Position numbers and translations under genes: made by a program
Part shown: positions 30,009-39,893 of the stretch, in pieces
Position numbering within the stretch: position 1 is the stretch's first letter
Layout of the letters: each line of letters opens with the position of its first letter
Notes under the pieces: generated by a model
Told to the model about the DNA's origin: nothing
Database searches by the model: none
The model's input: only the letters and a program-made list of their open reading frames with translations
Origin: Skeletonema tropicum
Lineage: Eukaryota > Bacillariophyta > Thalassiosirophyceae > Thalassiosirales > Thalassiosiraceae
Assembly: GCA_037178625.1 (NCBI GenBank)
Contig: CM074133.1
Span: forward strand, 1,612,001-1,676,000
Length of the DNA: 64,000 bases
Direction of reading: 5' to 3'

Positions 30009-33000
30009 ATGGAGTCGGCCGATAATGGTGCACCAGCTGCATCGCTACCGCCTTCGTCACAGGATAAACATGGGAGTAATTCTCCATCATTACAACTCAG
30101 TCCAAAAAATAATGATCACCAATCTCCCTCTCAAATCGATCCAGCACTATTGACACAGCTCCCTCCAACGGCAGGAACTCAGTCCTCCATGCCGTTGGAA
30201 AGTCAGTGCTCTCAGCTACTGTTGGCAACTCAGCCTAATTACAATGATTCGATGCTGCAAACTCAACTAAGCAGATACAACGATCACCACGGCATGGATG
30301 AGGAGGAGGATGCAGCAGAACGGCAAAGCAGTCAACACCTATTGCTGACAACTCAGCCAACTCATGAAAATAAGACAGAATACTACGGAGGTATAGATGA
30401 TTTGTCAGTAAAGGGAGACCCCTCACAACCGAACACGCAGGAATATACTTCAGAATTAGAGCATCTTTCAATGACACAGCAGCAACAGTCATTATTATTG
30501 ACACAGCAGCTGCAGCAGCAACACCAATGTCGTGACAATAATTTGGCATCTTCTAAAGAATATGAAAAATCTCCAAAACAAAGTCACGAAGATGAAAATG
30601 ATGATGCTGCAATGTCTTCACCAGAACAACCAATGAACGAACAAGTCGACTTTTCGTACAATACACAACAAAATAATGACGAGCATGTCGAAATCGATGA
30701 CGAATCAGATAACGATGACTCGGATAACGATGACATGGAACGTCTTGTCGAGCAGCAAAATTTAGCTGTATCATTATCAATGGAAGTGATTGAGGAATGT
30801 GAAGAGTCGCAGCGCTGCTCACGTGATAATAATGAGGCGTATTCTTCGAGTGTGTCATGTTGTAATGTCAAGCACGGTGGTACTGATTGTGACGAGCAAG
30901 ATAAGCCTTACAAACCACCAGCAGCTGGATTCGGCTTTACGAATGTAGGAAGTGGCAAATCAATAGCAGTTGATGAGGCGGAGTTGGCTAAAGCTGACAA
31001 GTTGCTTGCCGACGATGCGCAGCAGAAGACTTCTAATGATTATGACAAGCAAGATCAGCCTTACAAACCACCAGGAACTGGATTTGGCTTCATGAACGTT
31101 GGAAGTGGCAAATCAATAGCAGTGGGTGAAGAGGAGATGGCCAAAGCTGACAAGTTGCTTGCAGAAAACACGCAGCAGAAGTCTTCTAATGGTTCTGACT
31201 TTGACGAGCAAGACGAGCCTTACAAACCCCCACCAGCAGTTGGATTAGGCTTCACTAACGTTGGAAGTGGTAGATCAATAGCAGTGGATGAGGCGGAGTT
31301 GGACAAAGCTGACAAGTTGCTTGCCGACGATACGCAGCAGAAGACTTCTAATGATTATGACAAGCAAGATGAGCCTTACAACCCACTAGCAGCTGGATTT
31401 GGCTTCACGAACGTAGGAAGTGGCAAATCAATAGCAGTGAATGAGGCGGAGATGGTCAAAGCTGACAAGTTGCTTGCCGACGATACGCAGCAGAAGACAT
31501 CTAGTGATTATGACAAGCAAGACGAGCCTTACAACCCACTAGCAACTGGATTTGGCTTCACTAACGTTGGAAGTGGCAGATCAATAACAGTGGATGAGAA
31601 TGAGTTGGACAAAGCTGACAAGTTGCTTGCCGACGATACGCAGCAGAAGACTTCTAATGATTATGACAAGCAAGATGAGCCTTACAACCCACTAGCAGCT
31701 GGATTTGGCTTCACGAACGTAGGAAGTGGCAAATCAATAGCAGTGAATGAGGCGGAGATGGTCAAAGCTGACAAGTTGCTTGCCGACGATACGCAGCAGA
31801 AGACATCTAGTGATTATGACAAGCAAGACGAGCCTTACAACCCACTAGCAGCTGGATTTGGCTTCACTAATGTTGGAAGCGGCAGATCTATAGCGGTTGA
31901 TGAGGAGGAGTTGGCCAAAGCTAACAAGTTGCTTGCCGACAATACGCAGCAGAAGACTTCTAATGATTCTGATTATGACGAGGAAGATGAGCCTTACAAG
32001 TCTCCACCTGCTGGATTTGGCTTCACGAATGTAGGAAGTGGCAAATCAATTACGGTTGATGAGGAGGAGTTGGCCAAAGCTAACAAGTTGCTTGCCGACG
32101 ATGCGCATCAGAAGTCTTCTAATGATTATGACAAGCAAGATGAGCCTTACAACCCACTAGCAGCTGGATTTGGCTTCACGAACGTAGGAAGTGGCAAATC
32201 AATAGCAGTGAATGAGGCGGAGATGGTCAAAGCTGACAAGTTGCTTGCCGACGATACGCAGCAGAAGACATCTAGTGATTATGACAAGCAAGACGAGCCT
32301 TACAACCCACTAGCAGCTGGATTTGGCTTCACTAATGTTGGAAGCGGCAGATCTATAGCGGTTGATGAGGAGGAGTTGGCCAAAGCTAACAAGTTGCTTG
32401 CCGACAATACGCAGCAGAAGACTTCTAATGATTCTGATTATGACGAGGAAGATGAGCCTTACAAGTCTCCACCTGCTGGATTTGGCTTCACGAATGTAGG
32501 AAGTGGCAAATCAATTACGGTTGATGAGGAGGAGTTGGCCAAAGCTAACAAGTTGCTTGCCGACGATGCGCATCAGAAGTCTTCTAATGATCATGACAAC
32601 CAAGATAAGCCTTACACTCCACCGGCAGCTGGATTCGGCTTCACGAATGTAGGAAGTGGTAGATCAATAGCAGTGGATGAGGAGGAGATGGCCAAAGCTG
32701 ACAAGTTGCTTGCAGAAAACACGCAGCAGAAGACATCTAGTGATTATGACGAACAAGATGAACCTTACAACCCACCACCTGCTAGTTTCGGCTTCACTAA
32801 CGTTGGAAGTGGCAGATCAATAGCAGTGGATGAGGAGGAGATGGCCAAAGCTGACAAGTTGCTTGCCGACGATACGCAGCAGAAGACATCTAGTGATTAT
32901 GACAAGCAAGATGAGCCTTACAACCCACTAGCAACTGGATTTGGCTTCACTAACGTTGGAAGTGGCAGATCAATAACAGTGGATGAGAATGAGTTGGTCA

Positions 33001-34976
33001 AAGTTAACAAGTTGCTTGCCGACGATGCGCAGCAGAAGACTTCTAATGATCATGACGAGGAAGATGAGCCTTACAACCCACCAGCAACTGGATTTGGCTT
33101 CACGAATGTAGGAAGTGGCAAATCAGTAGCAGTGGATGAGGCGGAGTTGGCCAAAGCTGATAAGATGCTTGCTGAGGATGACAATAATACATCTAGCTGT
33201 ACCACGACAGCAGCACCAGCAGTGGTTGCATCAAAAATGACACCAAAATACCAGCGAAGTCAGCAAGCTAACCCAACAACAGTGACAAACCCGTATGTTA
33301 GAAAACGTTCCATAGATCAAATCAGTAATGCTTGTGCAGGCAACTCAAATGCTGCCAGCGCTGTTAGTCGAGCAAATCTGACGGCACCCACCCCATCTCG
33401 CAGGTTAGTGTTCAATCCATACGCAAAAACAGGGCAGTCGACAACGAAAGCAGTGGTCAGAAACCCATATGCGAAAATACCGAGTGCAACTGCGGCTGCG
33501 GCTCCAATAAATCCTTCATTTGCCATGCCTCCTTCCAAACCATCGCAGTTTTCAAGCACGGTACCAAGCAACCCTATTGCACAAACTGTTACCAATGCGT
33601 CATCTGCAGTACCTCCAACGGGAGAAAATCAGTTTGGCTTCAAAGGTATTAGCTTCTCATTACCGATTGCGGAACGCTTGCCATCTCGGAACGTATCCTA
33701 TACACCCGCAGAAATATTGACAGTTGGAGAATTGCATCAATATCTGTACGGAGCGAATGCAACCAATGATTTCAAACATTTGCAAAGTGTCCGAATCACC
33801 GGGACGTTGTTGAGTGTTGCAGTGTCTTCTAGTGATGAAAAGGACGGGTCAAACGGCAATTTATACTCCTCTGGGACATTTCTTTTGATAGGGGATCCAC
33901 TAGAAACGAATCGTTTACAAACAAAGCCGCTGCCTCCAAAACTACAAACTGCATCTTCTCAAGGAAATGCCAATTCTGTTATACCTCGCACTGTGACAAA
34001 ATCGCGTCCTATGTCCATATTGAGAAATAAGCATACTCCAAGTGTACGAACGACGCAAGCAACGCTGGCATCAACTGCAGATGGCAAGCCAATCGCTACC
34101 CCTGTTGTGACTAAACAGAACAATCAGGCTGCAAATATTACGATAAAGAAGAAACCGGCCTTGAGAGGAGGTCTTCTAAATAATAGCAAGCCAAAAAAGT
34201 TCGTCTACGCTGGCAACAAGAATAGATCTTCGTTGGGCGGAGGTCTACATCGAAAGTTTGTCACCCCCAAAAGAGCATCAACACTGGCAGTACCCAATAC
34301 AACTGGCAGGGTTACATCCTCGGTAATCAGGAATCGTCCACTTTCTATGGGCAGTGGGCGAAAGAATGTCAAAATAGAAACTGTAATCCAATGTCATCCC
34401 GCACCACTCGTTCCAGTTTGGATTGGATCCTCACTGGATGACGATGGACTGGACGGTTCTGTCGTGAATGATTTGGTGATGGTCATGGGTGAGATTGTCG
34501 TAGAGCATTGCTCAGGATGTCGTCAACAAAGTGAGAACGGATCTTTTACTGTCAATGAACAGTCAACTTCGATCGAGGGAAATGAAGATGACGGACAAAA
34601 TGTTGAAGAGAATAATTTGTCCGCAAATGAAGGAGAGAAGCTGCAACCAACTGTTATCAAGAATGTAATAGATGCGGCATTGTCGATTGCGGCTACTGTT
34701 TCAAACAATGCAGAGTCTACTTGTCAATCTACCAAGAAGAAACAGAAACCTTTCTGTAGCCAATGCGTTTGCTTTCTTAGTGCCAGAATTGTGAAGAATG
34801 CAAATGGAACTGATATGAATTTGCAGAAAGAATCATTACGGGTCCGCCGTGAGTATTTCATCCAACGAAAAAAGCAGATGGAGTGCCTGATGCAGGGTAT
34901 GGTCACAAACCCAGCGATTTACTCTTTTGGGTGCGGTCCTTTTGCGAATGACAGAACAGTTATAGATAGCAACTAA
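30009..34976 (+). CDS. BRC-repeat protein with a C-terminal TEN1-like OB-fold region
   Basis: A 1655-residue single-exon frame. Residues 1-290 are Gln/Ser/Asp-rich with repeated LLLxTQP motifs. Residues 293-1063 hold 15 tandem units of about 51 residues, each with GFGFTNVGSGKSIAV and ELAKADKLLA, resembling the BRCA2 BRC repeat that binds RAD51. They differ from the canonical FxxA by one extra residue and Val for Ala. Residues 1064-1210 are linker. From about 1213 an OB-fold-like region follows: AEILTVGELHQYL, VRITGTLLSV (1261), TFLLIGDPLE, then a long basic insert, VWIGSSL, LVMVMGEIVVEHC (1487) and LSARIVKNANGTDMNL plus LRVRREYFIQRKKQ (1590-1625). That order of strands and the terminal helix match TEN1 of the CST telomere complex. 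No BRCA2 tower or helical domain is seen. The BRC likeness is strong; the TEN1 assignment is inference. Confidence 0.75.
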   Translation: MESADNGAPAASLPPSSQDKHGSNSPSLQLSPKNNDHQSPSQIDPALLTQLPPTAGTQSSMPLESQCSQLLLATQPNYNDSMLQTQLSRYNDHHGMDEEEDAAERQSSQHLLLTTQPTHENKTEYYGGIDDLSVKGDPSQPNTQEYTSELEHLSMTQQQQSLLLTQQLQQQHQCRDNNLASSKEYEKSPKQSHEDENDDAAMSSPEQPMNEQVDFSYNTQQNNDEHVEIDDESDNDDSDNDDMERLVEQQNLAVSLSMEVIEECEESQRCSRDNNEAYSSSVSCCNVKHGGTDCDEQDKPYKPPAAGFGFTNVGSGKSIAVDEAELAKADKLLADDAQQKTSNDYDKQDQPYKPPGTGFGFMNVGSGKSIAVGEEEMAKADKLLAENTQQKSSNGSDFDEQDEPYKPPPAVGLGFTNVGSGRSIAVDEAELDKADKLLADDTQQKTSNDYDKQDEPYNPLAAGFGFTNVGSGKSIAVNEAEMVKADKLLADDTQQKTSSDYDKQDEPYNPLATGFGFTNVGSGRSITVDENELDKADKLLADDTQQKTSNDYDKQDEPYNPLAAGFGFTNVGSGKSIAVNEAEMVKADKLLADDTQQKTSSDYDKQDEPYNPLAAGFGFTNVGSGRSIAVDEEELAKANKLLADNTQQKTSNDSDYDEEDEPYKSPPAGFGFTNVGSGKSITVDEEELAKANKLLADDAHQKSSNDYDKQDEPYNPLAAGFGFTNVGSGKSIAVNEAEMVKADKLLADDTQQKTSSDYDKQDEPYNPLAAGFGFTNVGSGRSIAVDEEELAKANKLLADNTQQKTSNDSDYDEEDEPYKSPPAGFGFTNVGSGKSITVDEEELAKANKLLADDAHQKSSNDHDNQDKPYTPPAAGFGFTNVGSGRSIAVDEEEMAKADKLLAENTQQKTSSDYDEQDEPYNPPPASFGFTNVGSGRSIAVDEEEMAKADKLLADDTQQKTSSDYDKQDEPYNPLATGFGFTNVGSGRSITVDENELVKVNKLLADDAQQKTSNDHDEEDEPYNPPATGFGFTNVGSGKSVAVDEAELAKADKMLAEDDNNTSSCTTTAAPAVVASKMTPKYQRSQQANPTTVTNPYVRKRSIDQISNACAGNSNAASAVSRANLTAPTPSRRLVFNPYAKTGQSTTKAVVRNPYAKIPSATAAAAPINPSFAMPPSKPSQFSSTVPSNPIAQTVTNASSAVPPTGENQFGFKGISFSLPIAERLPSRNVSYTPAEILTVGELHQYLYGANATNDFKHLQSVRITGTLLSVAVSSSDEKDGSNGNLYSSGTFLLIGDPLETNRLQTKPLPPKLQTASSQGNANSVIPRTVTKSRPMSILRNKHTPSVRTTQATLASTADGKPIATPVVTKQNNQAANITIKKKPALRGGLLNNSKPKKFVYAGNKNRSSLGGGLHRKFVTPKRASTLAVPNTTGRVTSSVIRNRPLSMGSGRKNVKIETVIQCHPAPLVPVWIGSSLDDDGLDGSVVNDLVMVMGEIVVEHCSGCRQQSENGSFTVNEQSTSIEGNEDDGQNVEENNLSANEGEKLQPTVIKNVIDAALSIAATVSNNAESTCQSTKKKQKPFCSQCVCFLSARIVKNANGTDMNLQKESLRVRREYFIQRKKQMECLMQGMVTNPAIYSFGCGPFANDRTVIDSN
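30885..33197 (+). repeat. Coding tandem array of 15 BRC-like units (about 153 bp each)
   Basis: Fifteen in-frame units of 50-53 codons, each beginning with an acidic DYDKQDEPY-type spacer and ending LLADDTQQKTS. Units 4, 6 and 9 are identical in protein sequence, as are 7 and 10, and 8 and 11. Units 6-8 (31659-32123) and 9-11 (32124-32588) form a 465-bp direct duplication in which I found no difference by eye. The array is therefore still expanding or being homogenised. Confidence 0.93.
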
Positions 34977-35012
34977 TTATTCAATTATGTAGCGGTGAGG
35001 AAGAAGTGGCCC

Positions 35013-37565
35013 TCAAAAATCATCGTCATCTTCGTCGCCCAAGTCATCAAGATCATCTTTATCAAGAATCGTATTCCCTTGTAATGGAGAGTACAAATTA
35101 CCTGATTTAGTTTGTGGGTCCTTCGTCGTCTGAAACATGGCTTCGATGTTATCATCGGAATCATCATCGAGCATGTCATCAAATGAGTCGCCTCCAGGTG
35201 TGCTTGTCTTGAAACCGACTTTGCCTACATTTGGCGTGTCAACATCAAAAGAATCTTCATCGAGCATGTCGTCAAAGGAGTCGACACCAGGTGTATTCAT
35301 CTTTGAATCAAGTTTGCCTCCAATTTCATCTTTCTTCTTGCAAGGCGTAATGTCAAGATAATCTTCATCGAGCATGTCATCAAAGGAATCATTCCCTTTA
35401 GACGTGGTCTCATTCACTATGTTGTCGGGTTTACCTTCCACATTGTGATGTAGCACTTCTTTCAGAGAATCCTCATCTAACATGTCATCGAATGTATTAT
35501 CAGTGTCATCTTGTATCTGTTGATCAGGTCGATTGGTAATTTGCAGTTGTGGGTTTTGTGCATGATCTACTGACGAGCCTTTCGTTTCAGGCATGACATT
35601 TAGAACCTTTGCTTGTACTGGAGACAACCTACTGCTCAGTTTGGGCTGAACTTGCACAGAAGAATCTAAAACTTCGTCCTCCCTGTTATCAATTCCTTCA
35701 TCCGATAATTTTGTCGCAATCTCTTCATGCGGCGTTACTTGGCTCAACTTCTTGTTTGCATATGGATTCGATAGATTCTTCATTCGTGGCTTTGTAGCAT
35801 CTGTCAGCTCGCCATTTACTTCTTGAGGAATACATTTTGTATTATGCTCTTTTTCAGACTCAGTGTGCATTGGTTTGTCATTGTTTGCAGCAGAACAAGT
35901 TTCCAAAACTTGCTCCGATGCTACTGGAGCTGCTTCTGTGGAGACAGTAATGTCAATAATTTCAGCAGTTTGATCTTTTGAAGTCTCTACAATCAAAGCT
36001 GCATCGTCATCCTCATCATTATTATCATCATTGTCATGATTCTTCTTCCTCGTATCAGATTCAGACGTCATGACATCGCCATCATACGCGACAACCTCCT
36101 CCTTCTCTTCCACCTCCTCCTTATTCTCTTCCTTGTCATCATCCGGCAACTCCTCTCCACGCATAAGACCCAAATCACACCTCCGCTCCATCAAATCCGA
36201 AAACTCTTGATGGGTAAACGTACAAGATGCCTCCTCGGGAGTCCACGCATATACCAAGGACGATTCACCTACTAAAATCATCCGTTCGATGGAACCACCC
36301 CCTCGTGAGTTATCGGTGGATGGAGATGTGTCTACCATGGTCATTTCTGAAGTACCACTACCATTTTGATTGTTGTTGTTGTTGCTGCTGTTGGTATGGT
36401 TGTCATGACTCTCCACATCCTCCTCCTCGTCATCCTCCAGCGATGCAAACAATGCCAACTTGGCTCCCTCAATCATCCAAACAACACCAGGTCGTATCCA
36501 ATTGGCATGTTGTTTCACCAATCGTTCTTCAATCCAACACAATACTCCTCCTCCTCCTCCTCTCCCCACAACATTACTACTACTACCACCACCACCACTA
36601 CCATGATACTTGGCAACACTCTGCATCTCATCCACCAACAATGCCGTCCAATCCGAATGTGCATGACATTGCACACTAGCAACATACCCAATGAACAATG
36701 GCACATGTAAATCATTGGAATGTAACTCCTTGTCTAAATGACAAGTGTCATATCGTCCCTCGTGTATTTCATGTATCAATGCATAATTGTTTGGAATGGA
36801 TGTTCGTAATGTCGCTTTGTACCTGGTATAGGCAGATGTTGTTGTTGTTGTTGTGGAAGATGTGGTGGTAGTAGGATGATTATTGTGTAAGAGTAAATTG
36901 GCAGGAGGGACGATGCGATTGAGAGTCGTACACATGAAATTCCATGCGTTGCATTCGTGAAGATCGGAGGAGTGATCGTGGAAGAGTTGTTCGTCTTGTG
37001 GTTTCGTTTTGGTTTCGTTGAGTGGTGATGATGAATTGATTGGTTTGCTATCTTGAACATCAGTTGATTCACCATCGTTTGTTATTGTCGCAATTGCAGT
37101 AGTATTGGATTGCAATTGCGTTCGATCACCTTGCTCAGTGTTCCGTGCTGCGTTAGATTGTCTTCTATTCTTGACGGCAGCAGCAGCCGATTTTTGTTGC
37201 TTCTTTTGCCGAAACCAATTGCCCGCTGGTCCTGGTAGATCGTGCTTGACTCGTCGCTTTGCTGCTCGCTTGAGAATGTTCGGATTAGGATTGCCACCGC
37301 CGCCGTTGCGATTGTGATGATGATTATTGTCGCATTGTTGAGAGTTTGTGCATCCATTGTTGTAATTGTTGGGCATGGTATTGTTTTGAGAGTATTGATT
37401 GAACTTGCTGCTCATGATATTATTTTGACTATCAATGGGCAGTCTGCTGTAGTCGTCATTGTTCCATCCAATATTCTCGCGATTGCTGGCTTGATGATGC
37501 AGTGGCTGGCGATGATGATTATGCTGAGAATAATCATCATTTTCAGGTGGCGGTGGATACGACAT
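35013..37565 (-). CDS. HROB-like homologous recombination OB-fold protein
   Basis: HROB (C17orf53/MCM8IP) recruits the MCM8-MCM9 helicase during homologous recombination. The 850-residue single-exon product shows the expected order: a long disordered Asn/His-rich N-terminus, the LPGPAGNWF motif (about 116-124) as in other HROB proteins, then an OB-fold region with VPLFIGYVASVQCHAHSDWTA, LCWIEERLVKQH, IRPGVVWMIEGAKLALFAS and a closing strand MILVGESSLVYAW. A long acidic C-terminal tail follows with four F-D-D-M-L-D-E/D-D motifs and the end DDLDDLGDEDDDDF, comparable in position and charge to the acidic C-terminus of HROB. It contains Asn/His/Gly low-complexity inserts. Its stop codon lies 36 bp from that of the convergent BRC-repeat gene, a protein of related theme. 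Confidence 0.7.
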   Translation of the reverse strand: MSYPPPPENDDYSQHNHHRQPLHHQASNRENIGWNNDDYSRLPIDSQNNIMSSKFNQYSQNNTMPNNYNNGCTNSQQCDNNHHHNRNGGGGNPNPNILKRAAKRRVKHDLPGPAGNWFRQKKQQKSAAAAVKNRRQSNAARNTEQGDRTQLQSNTTAIATITNDGESTDVQDSKPINSSSPLNETKTKPQDEQLFHDHSSDLHECNAWNFMCTTLNRIVPPANLLLHNNHPTTTTSSTTTTTTSAYTRYKATLRTSIPNNYALIHEIHEGRYDTCHLDKELHSNDLHVPLFIGYVASVQCHAHSDWTALLVDEMQSVAKYHGSGGGGSSSNVVGRGGGGGVLCWIEERLVKQHANWIRPGVVWMIEGAKLALFASLEDDEEEDVESHDNHTNSSNNNNNQNGSGTSEMTMVDTSPSTDNSRGGGSIERMILVGESSLVYAWTPEEASCTFTHQEFSDLMERRCDLGLMRGEELPDDDKEENKEEVEEKEEVVAYDGDVMTSESDTRKKNHDNDDNNDEDDDAALIVETSKDQTAEIIDITVSTEAAPVASEQVLETCSAANNDKPMHTESEKEHNTKCIPQEVNGELTDATKPRMKNLSNPYANKKLSQVTPHEEIATKLSDEGIDNREDEVLDSSVQVQPKLSSRLSPVQAKVLNVMPETKGSSVDHAQNPQLQITNRPDQQIQDDTDNTFDDMLDEDSLKEVLHHNVEGKPDNIVNETTSKGNDSFDDMLDEDYLDITPCKKKDEIGGKLDSKMNTPGVDSFDDMLDEDSFDVDTPNVGKVGFKTSTPGGDSFDDMLDDDSDDNIEAMFQTTKDPQTKSGNLYSPLQGNTILDKDDLDDLGDEDDDDF

Positions 37566-38188
37566 CTTGATGGGTGCTGAATCAATGAGAATGTTGCATC
37601 ACCAGCTATTAATTGCAGCCCAATCTCTCAGTCCGCCTCGATCGCACCAAAGCTCAAAGCCTTCGTCGAAGCCAAAGCAAGCCAGCCGAGGTGTCAGGCC
37701 TAAGAGATAGCGGGCGTGTGGGCGTACCCACAGCATAGTCTGGTTTGGGAAAAGGTTTTACAGGAAATTTTGGGTCATTTTGAGGGTATATTGTGTCAGT
37801 TAACGGGGATATTGAGATGATTTATACCCGATTATCCACAGTTGCTTGGCCGACGTGGGCGACGCCCGCAAGAGAGTACAAAAGCGCCCAATATCCCGAA
37901 GGCGTCTCACGACTACTACTTCAGCCATAGGCAAGCTGGGTTTCACCCGCGGAAACAGTCTCTTCCTCTCCATCCCCACCGCACAGACGGACGCGAAGAA
38001 AAATGAAAAGGGGGAAAGCAACCAAGGAAGAAAAAAGTGGATGTCGCAAACTTAGAAGCATTCCAACGCGCTCGCGGAGGACTGCCGAGCTCGCTTTTGC
38101 TCTTGGCATCATCACAGTAGAGCATGTTCCTTGTGCTTATGGATTGAATGGACTATCTTCTACTACATATCACAAATGTTGTAGATAA
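37566..38188. other. Divergent intergenic region
   Basis: This 623-bp region lies between the HROB-like and SET-domain genes. It contains moderately GC-rich sequence and several open frames without homology. No GGAATTAGTA copy, RNA gene or clear repeat is seen, apart from a short palindromic stretch GTGTGGGCGTACCCACAG near 37717-37734. Confidence 0.3.
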
Positions 38189-39829
38189 ATGATGCAGCGC
38201 TGGTCAATATCATTCGTGCTGCTGTGGTGGTGCATCTGCAGCACAAAACATCATGTTTCTGGATTCATCCATCATCGTCATCGGCTCCTCCATCCATCAT
38301 CATCATCAACAACCTCACTTTCCTATGCCATCGTCTATCCCGAAGACGATGAACCAAATGACGAACCCATCGATCCAATAGCACTCGACCTTGCCGAAGA
38401 TGCCACCCGAGAAGTTACCAAAATGATGCTCTGGGCCGAAGCAATGGGCGTCCAACGAGGAGAGGGGTGCACTCTCTCACCCGAAACAAAAGACATTCAC
38501 AAGGATGTGCACGTTGTTGCGAAGCAAGATCTACCCAATGGAAGTCCTGTCTTGTACGTGCCAGAAGAATTGATACTGTCAAGCAACAAGGCCATGGTCG
38601 AATTTCGCTACAGTGAAGACATGATGGAAGAATTCCTCCTCGCAGAAAACATGGAACTAGCCGAGGGAATGATTTACAGTCTGGAGAAAGAATCGGAAAT
38701 TCGTCATTTTTATTTAATGCTCAAGATTCTCAAGGAGGTAGAAAAGGGGGAGGATAGTGCGTGGTTCCATTGGTTGGATTCGCTACCGCGGTTTTATTCG
38801 AATGCAGTGTCGATGAGTCCATTCTGTTTGTTGTGCTTGCCTCCGCTCATGAAGAAATTGGCACAGGAGGAACGTGAGAATTTGAATTGTCTTGTATCGT
38901 CTATTAAGATGGTCCCATTCTTGAGTGATGAAATCAAGGACCATCCCAGAAATATTGTTGAGTGGGCATATCAAGTTGCCTACACTCGAAGTATTACAAC
39001 CGAGGACGGAGACTTGCGCATTATTCCCGTTGCAGACTACTTTAACCATGGATCGGAATACACCGAGATTGATTATTCTTTTGATGATGAAGGGAATTAT
39101 TACTCGTATACGTCGTATGATGTGCCGGCGGGATCTTCGTTGCGTGTTTGTTATGCTGATCCAAAGAATCCAAGCTTTTTGATGACTAGGTATGGATTTT
39201 TGGATAAAGCTTGCCCTGCGTCATTTTGTAAAATCATGCCTGATAATGTGAATGAGGAGATGGTGGAGCTGGGTTACTCTTATGATCGCATGTTGTTTTA
39301 CAGTAACGGTGAAGTTGCCGAAGAAGTTTGGGATGTAATTCTTTACTCCAATCTGGGATTGGCGGGTGAAATCGAAGATCAGCAAGCTCTGATGAATGCT
39401 TATCGGCAGGGAGACTCTGACACAAAGACGAGGCTTCATGAAAAGCATTATGAAGCAACAAGTACCACTTTGATGGAGCATATTGACATGTTTATAGAAG
39501 AGCTTGACAAGCTTATTGAAAAGGCTAACACTGTTGGAAGTGAACCAACATATGTTGCACTTGAACATCCGAGATTGCCTCTGATCATTGAGCATAATAG
39601 ATTTGTTAGAGACACCTTTTTGAATGTACGAAACAGATACTTTGCTGACTCGGGTTCAAATTGGATTGAAGCTACGAGGGTGACAGTTATGGAATGTAAT
39701 GATGAAGAATGTGCTCAGGCTGAATGCATATCTGACATGGAAGGAAATTACGAATGTGAGGGGGGACTAGGGGTCGATGAAAATGGCTCAGAAAGAGCGA
39801 CTAGCAAAGAAATTATAGCGAGCTATTGA
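38189..39829 (+). CDS. SET-domain lysine methyltransferase, Rubisco LSMT/SETD3 type
   Basis: The 546-residue product starts with a signal-peptide-like hydrophobic stretch (residues 6-26, ending HHVSGF), possibly the ER/plastid leader of diatom plastid proteins. The split SET domain follows: LWAEAMGVQRGEGCTLSPE, DVHVVAKQDLPNGSPVLYVP near 110-130, the iSET region with FYLMLKILKEVEKG and WFHWLDSLPRFYSNAVSM, then PVADYFNHG near 281-289, where Asn-His contacts S-adenosylmethionine, and AGSSLRVCYADPKNPSFLMTRYGF, with the conserved Tyr region. An alpha-helical C-terminal part corresponds to the Rubisco LSMT substrate-binding domain. Targets in this family include Rubisco large subunit, aldolase and actin; the substrate here is unknown. 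Confidence 0.85.
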   Translation: MMQRWSISFVLLWWCICSTKHHVSGFIHHRHRLLHPSSSSTTSLSYAIVYPEDDEPNDEPIDPIALDLAEDATREVTKMMLWAEAMGVQRGEGCTLSPETKDIHKDVHVVAKQDLPNGSPVLYVPEELILSSNKAMVEFRYSEDMMEEFLLAENMELAEGMIYSLEKESEIRHFYLMLKILKEVEKGEDSAWFHWLDSLPRFYSNAVSMSPFCLLCLPPLMKKLAQEERENLNCLVSSIKMVPFLSDEIKDHPRNIVEWAYQVAYTRSITTEDGDLRIIPVADYFNHGSEYTEIDYSFDDEGNYYSYTSYDVPAGSSLRVCYADPKNPSFLMTRYGFLDKACPASFCKIMPDNVNEEMVELGYSYDRMLFYSNGEVAEEVWDVILYSNLGLAGEIEDQQALMNAYRQGDSDTKTRLHEKHYEATSTTLMEHIDMFIEELDKLIEKANTVGSEPTYVALEHPRLPLIIEHNRFVRDTFLNVRNRYFADSGSNWIEATRVTVMECNDEECAQAECISDMEGNYECEGGLGVDENGSERATSKEIIASY

Positions 39830-39893
39830 GTATAAAATACATGTAATCTGCGTACTAATAGACAGGCAAATCATTTGCATGTATTAGATTCCA

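Noticed and set aside
30009..34976. Calling the BRC-repeat gene simply BRCA2
   Set aside because: The BRCA2 helical domain, OB folds with tower and C-terminal RAD51 site are not seen; the C-terminal OB-like region fits TEN1 better.
36340..36620. Simple-sequence runs in the HROB-like gene as a CRISPR or microsatellite locus
   Set aside because: The runs encode Asn, Gly and Ser stretches in frame and have no spacer-repeat structure.
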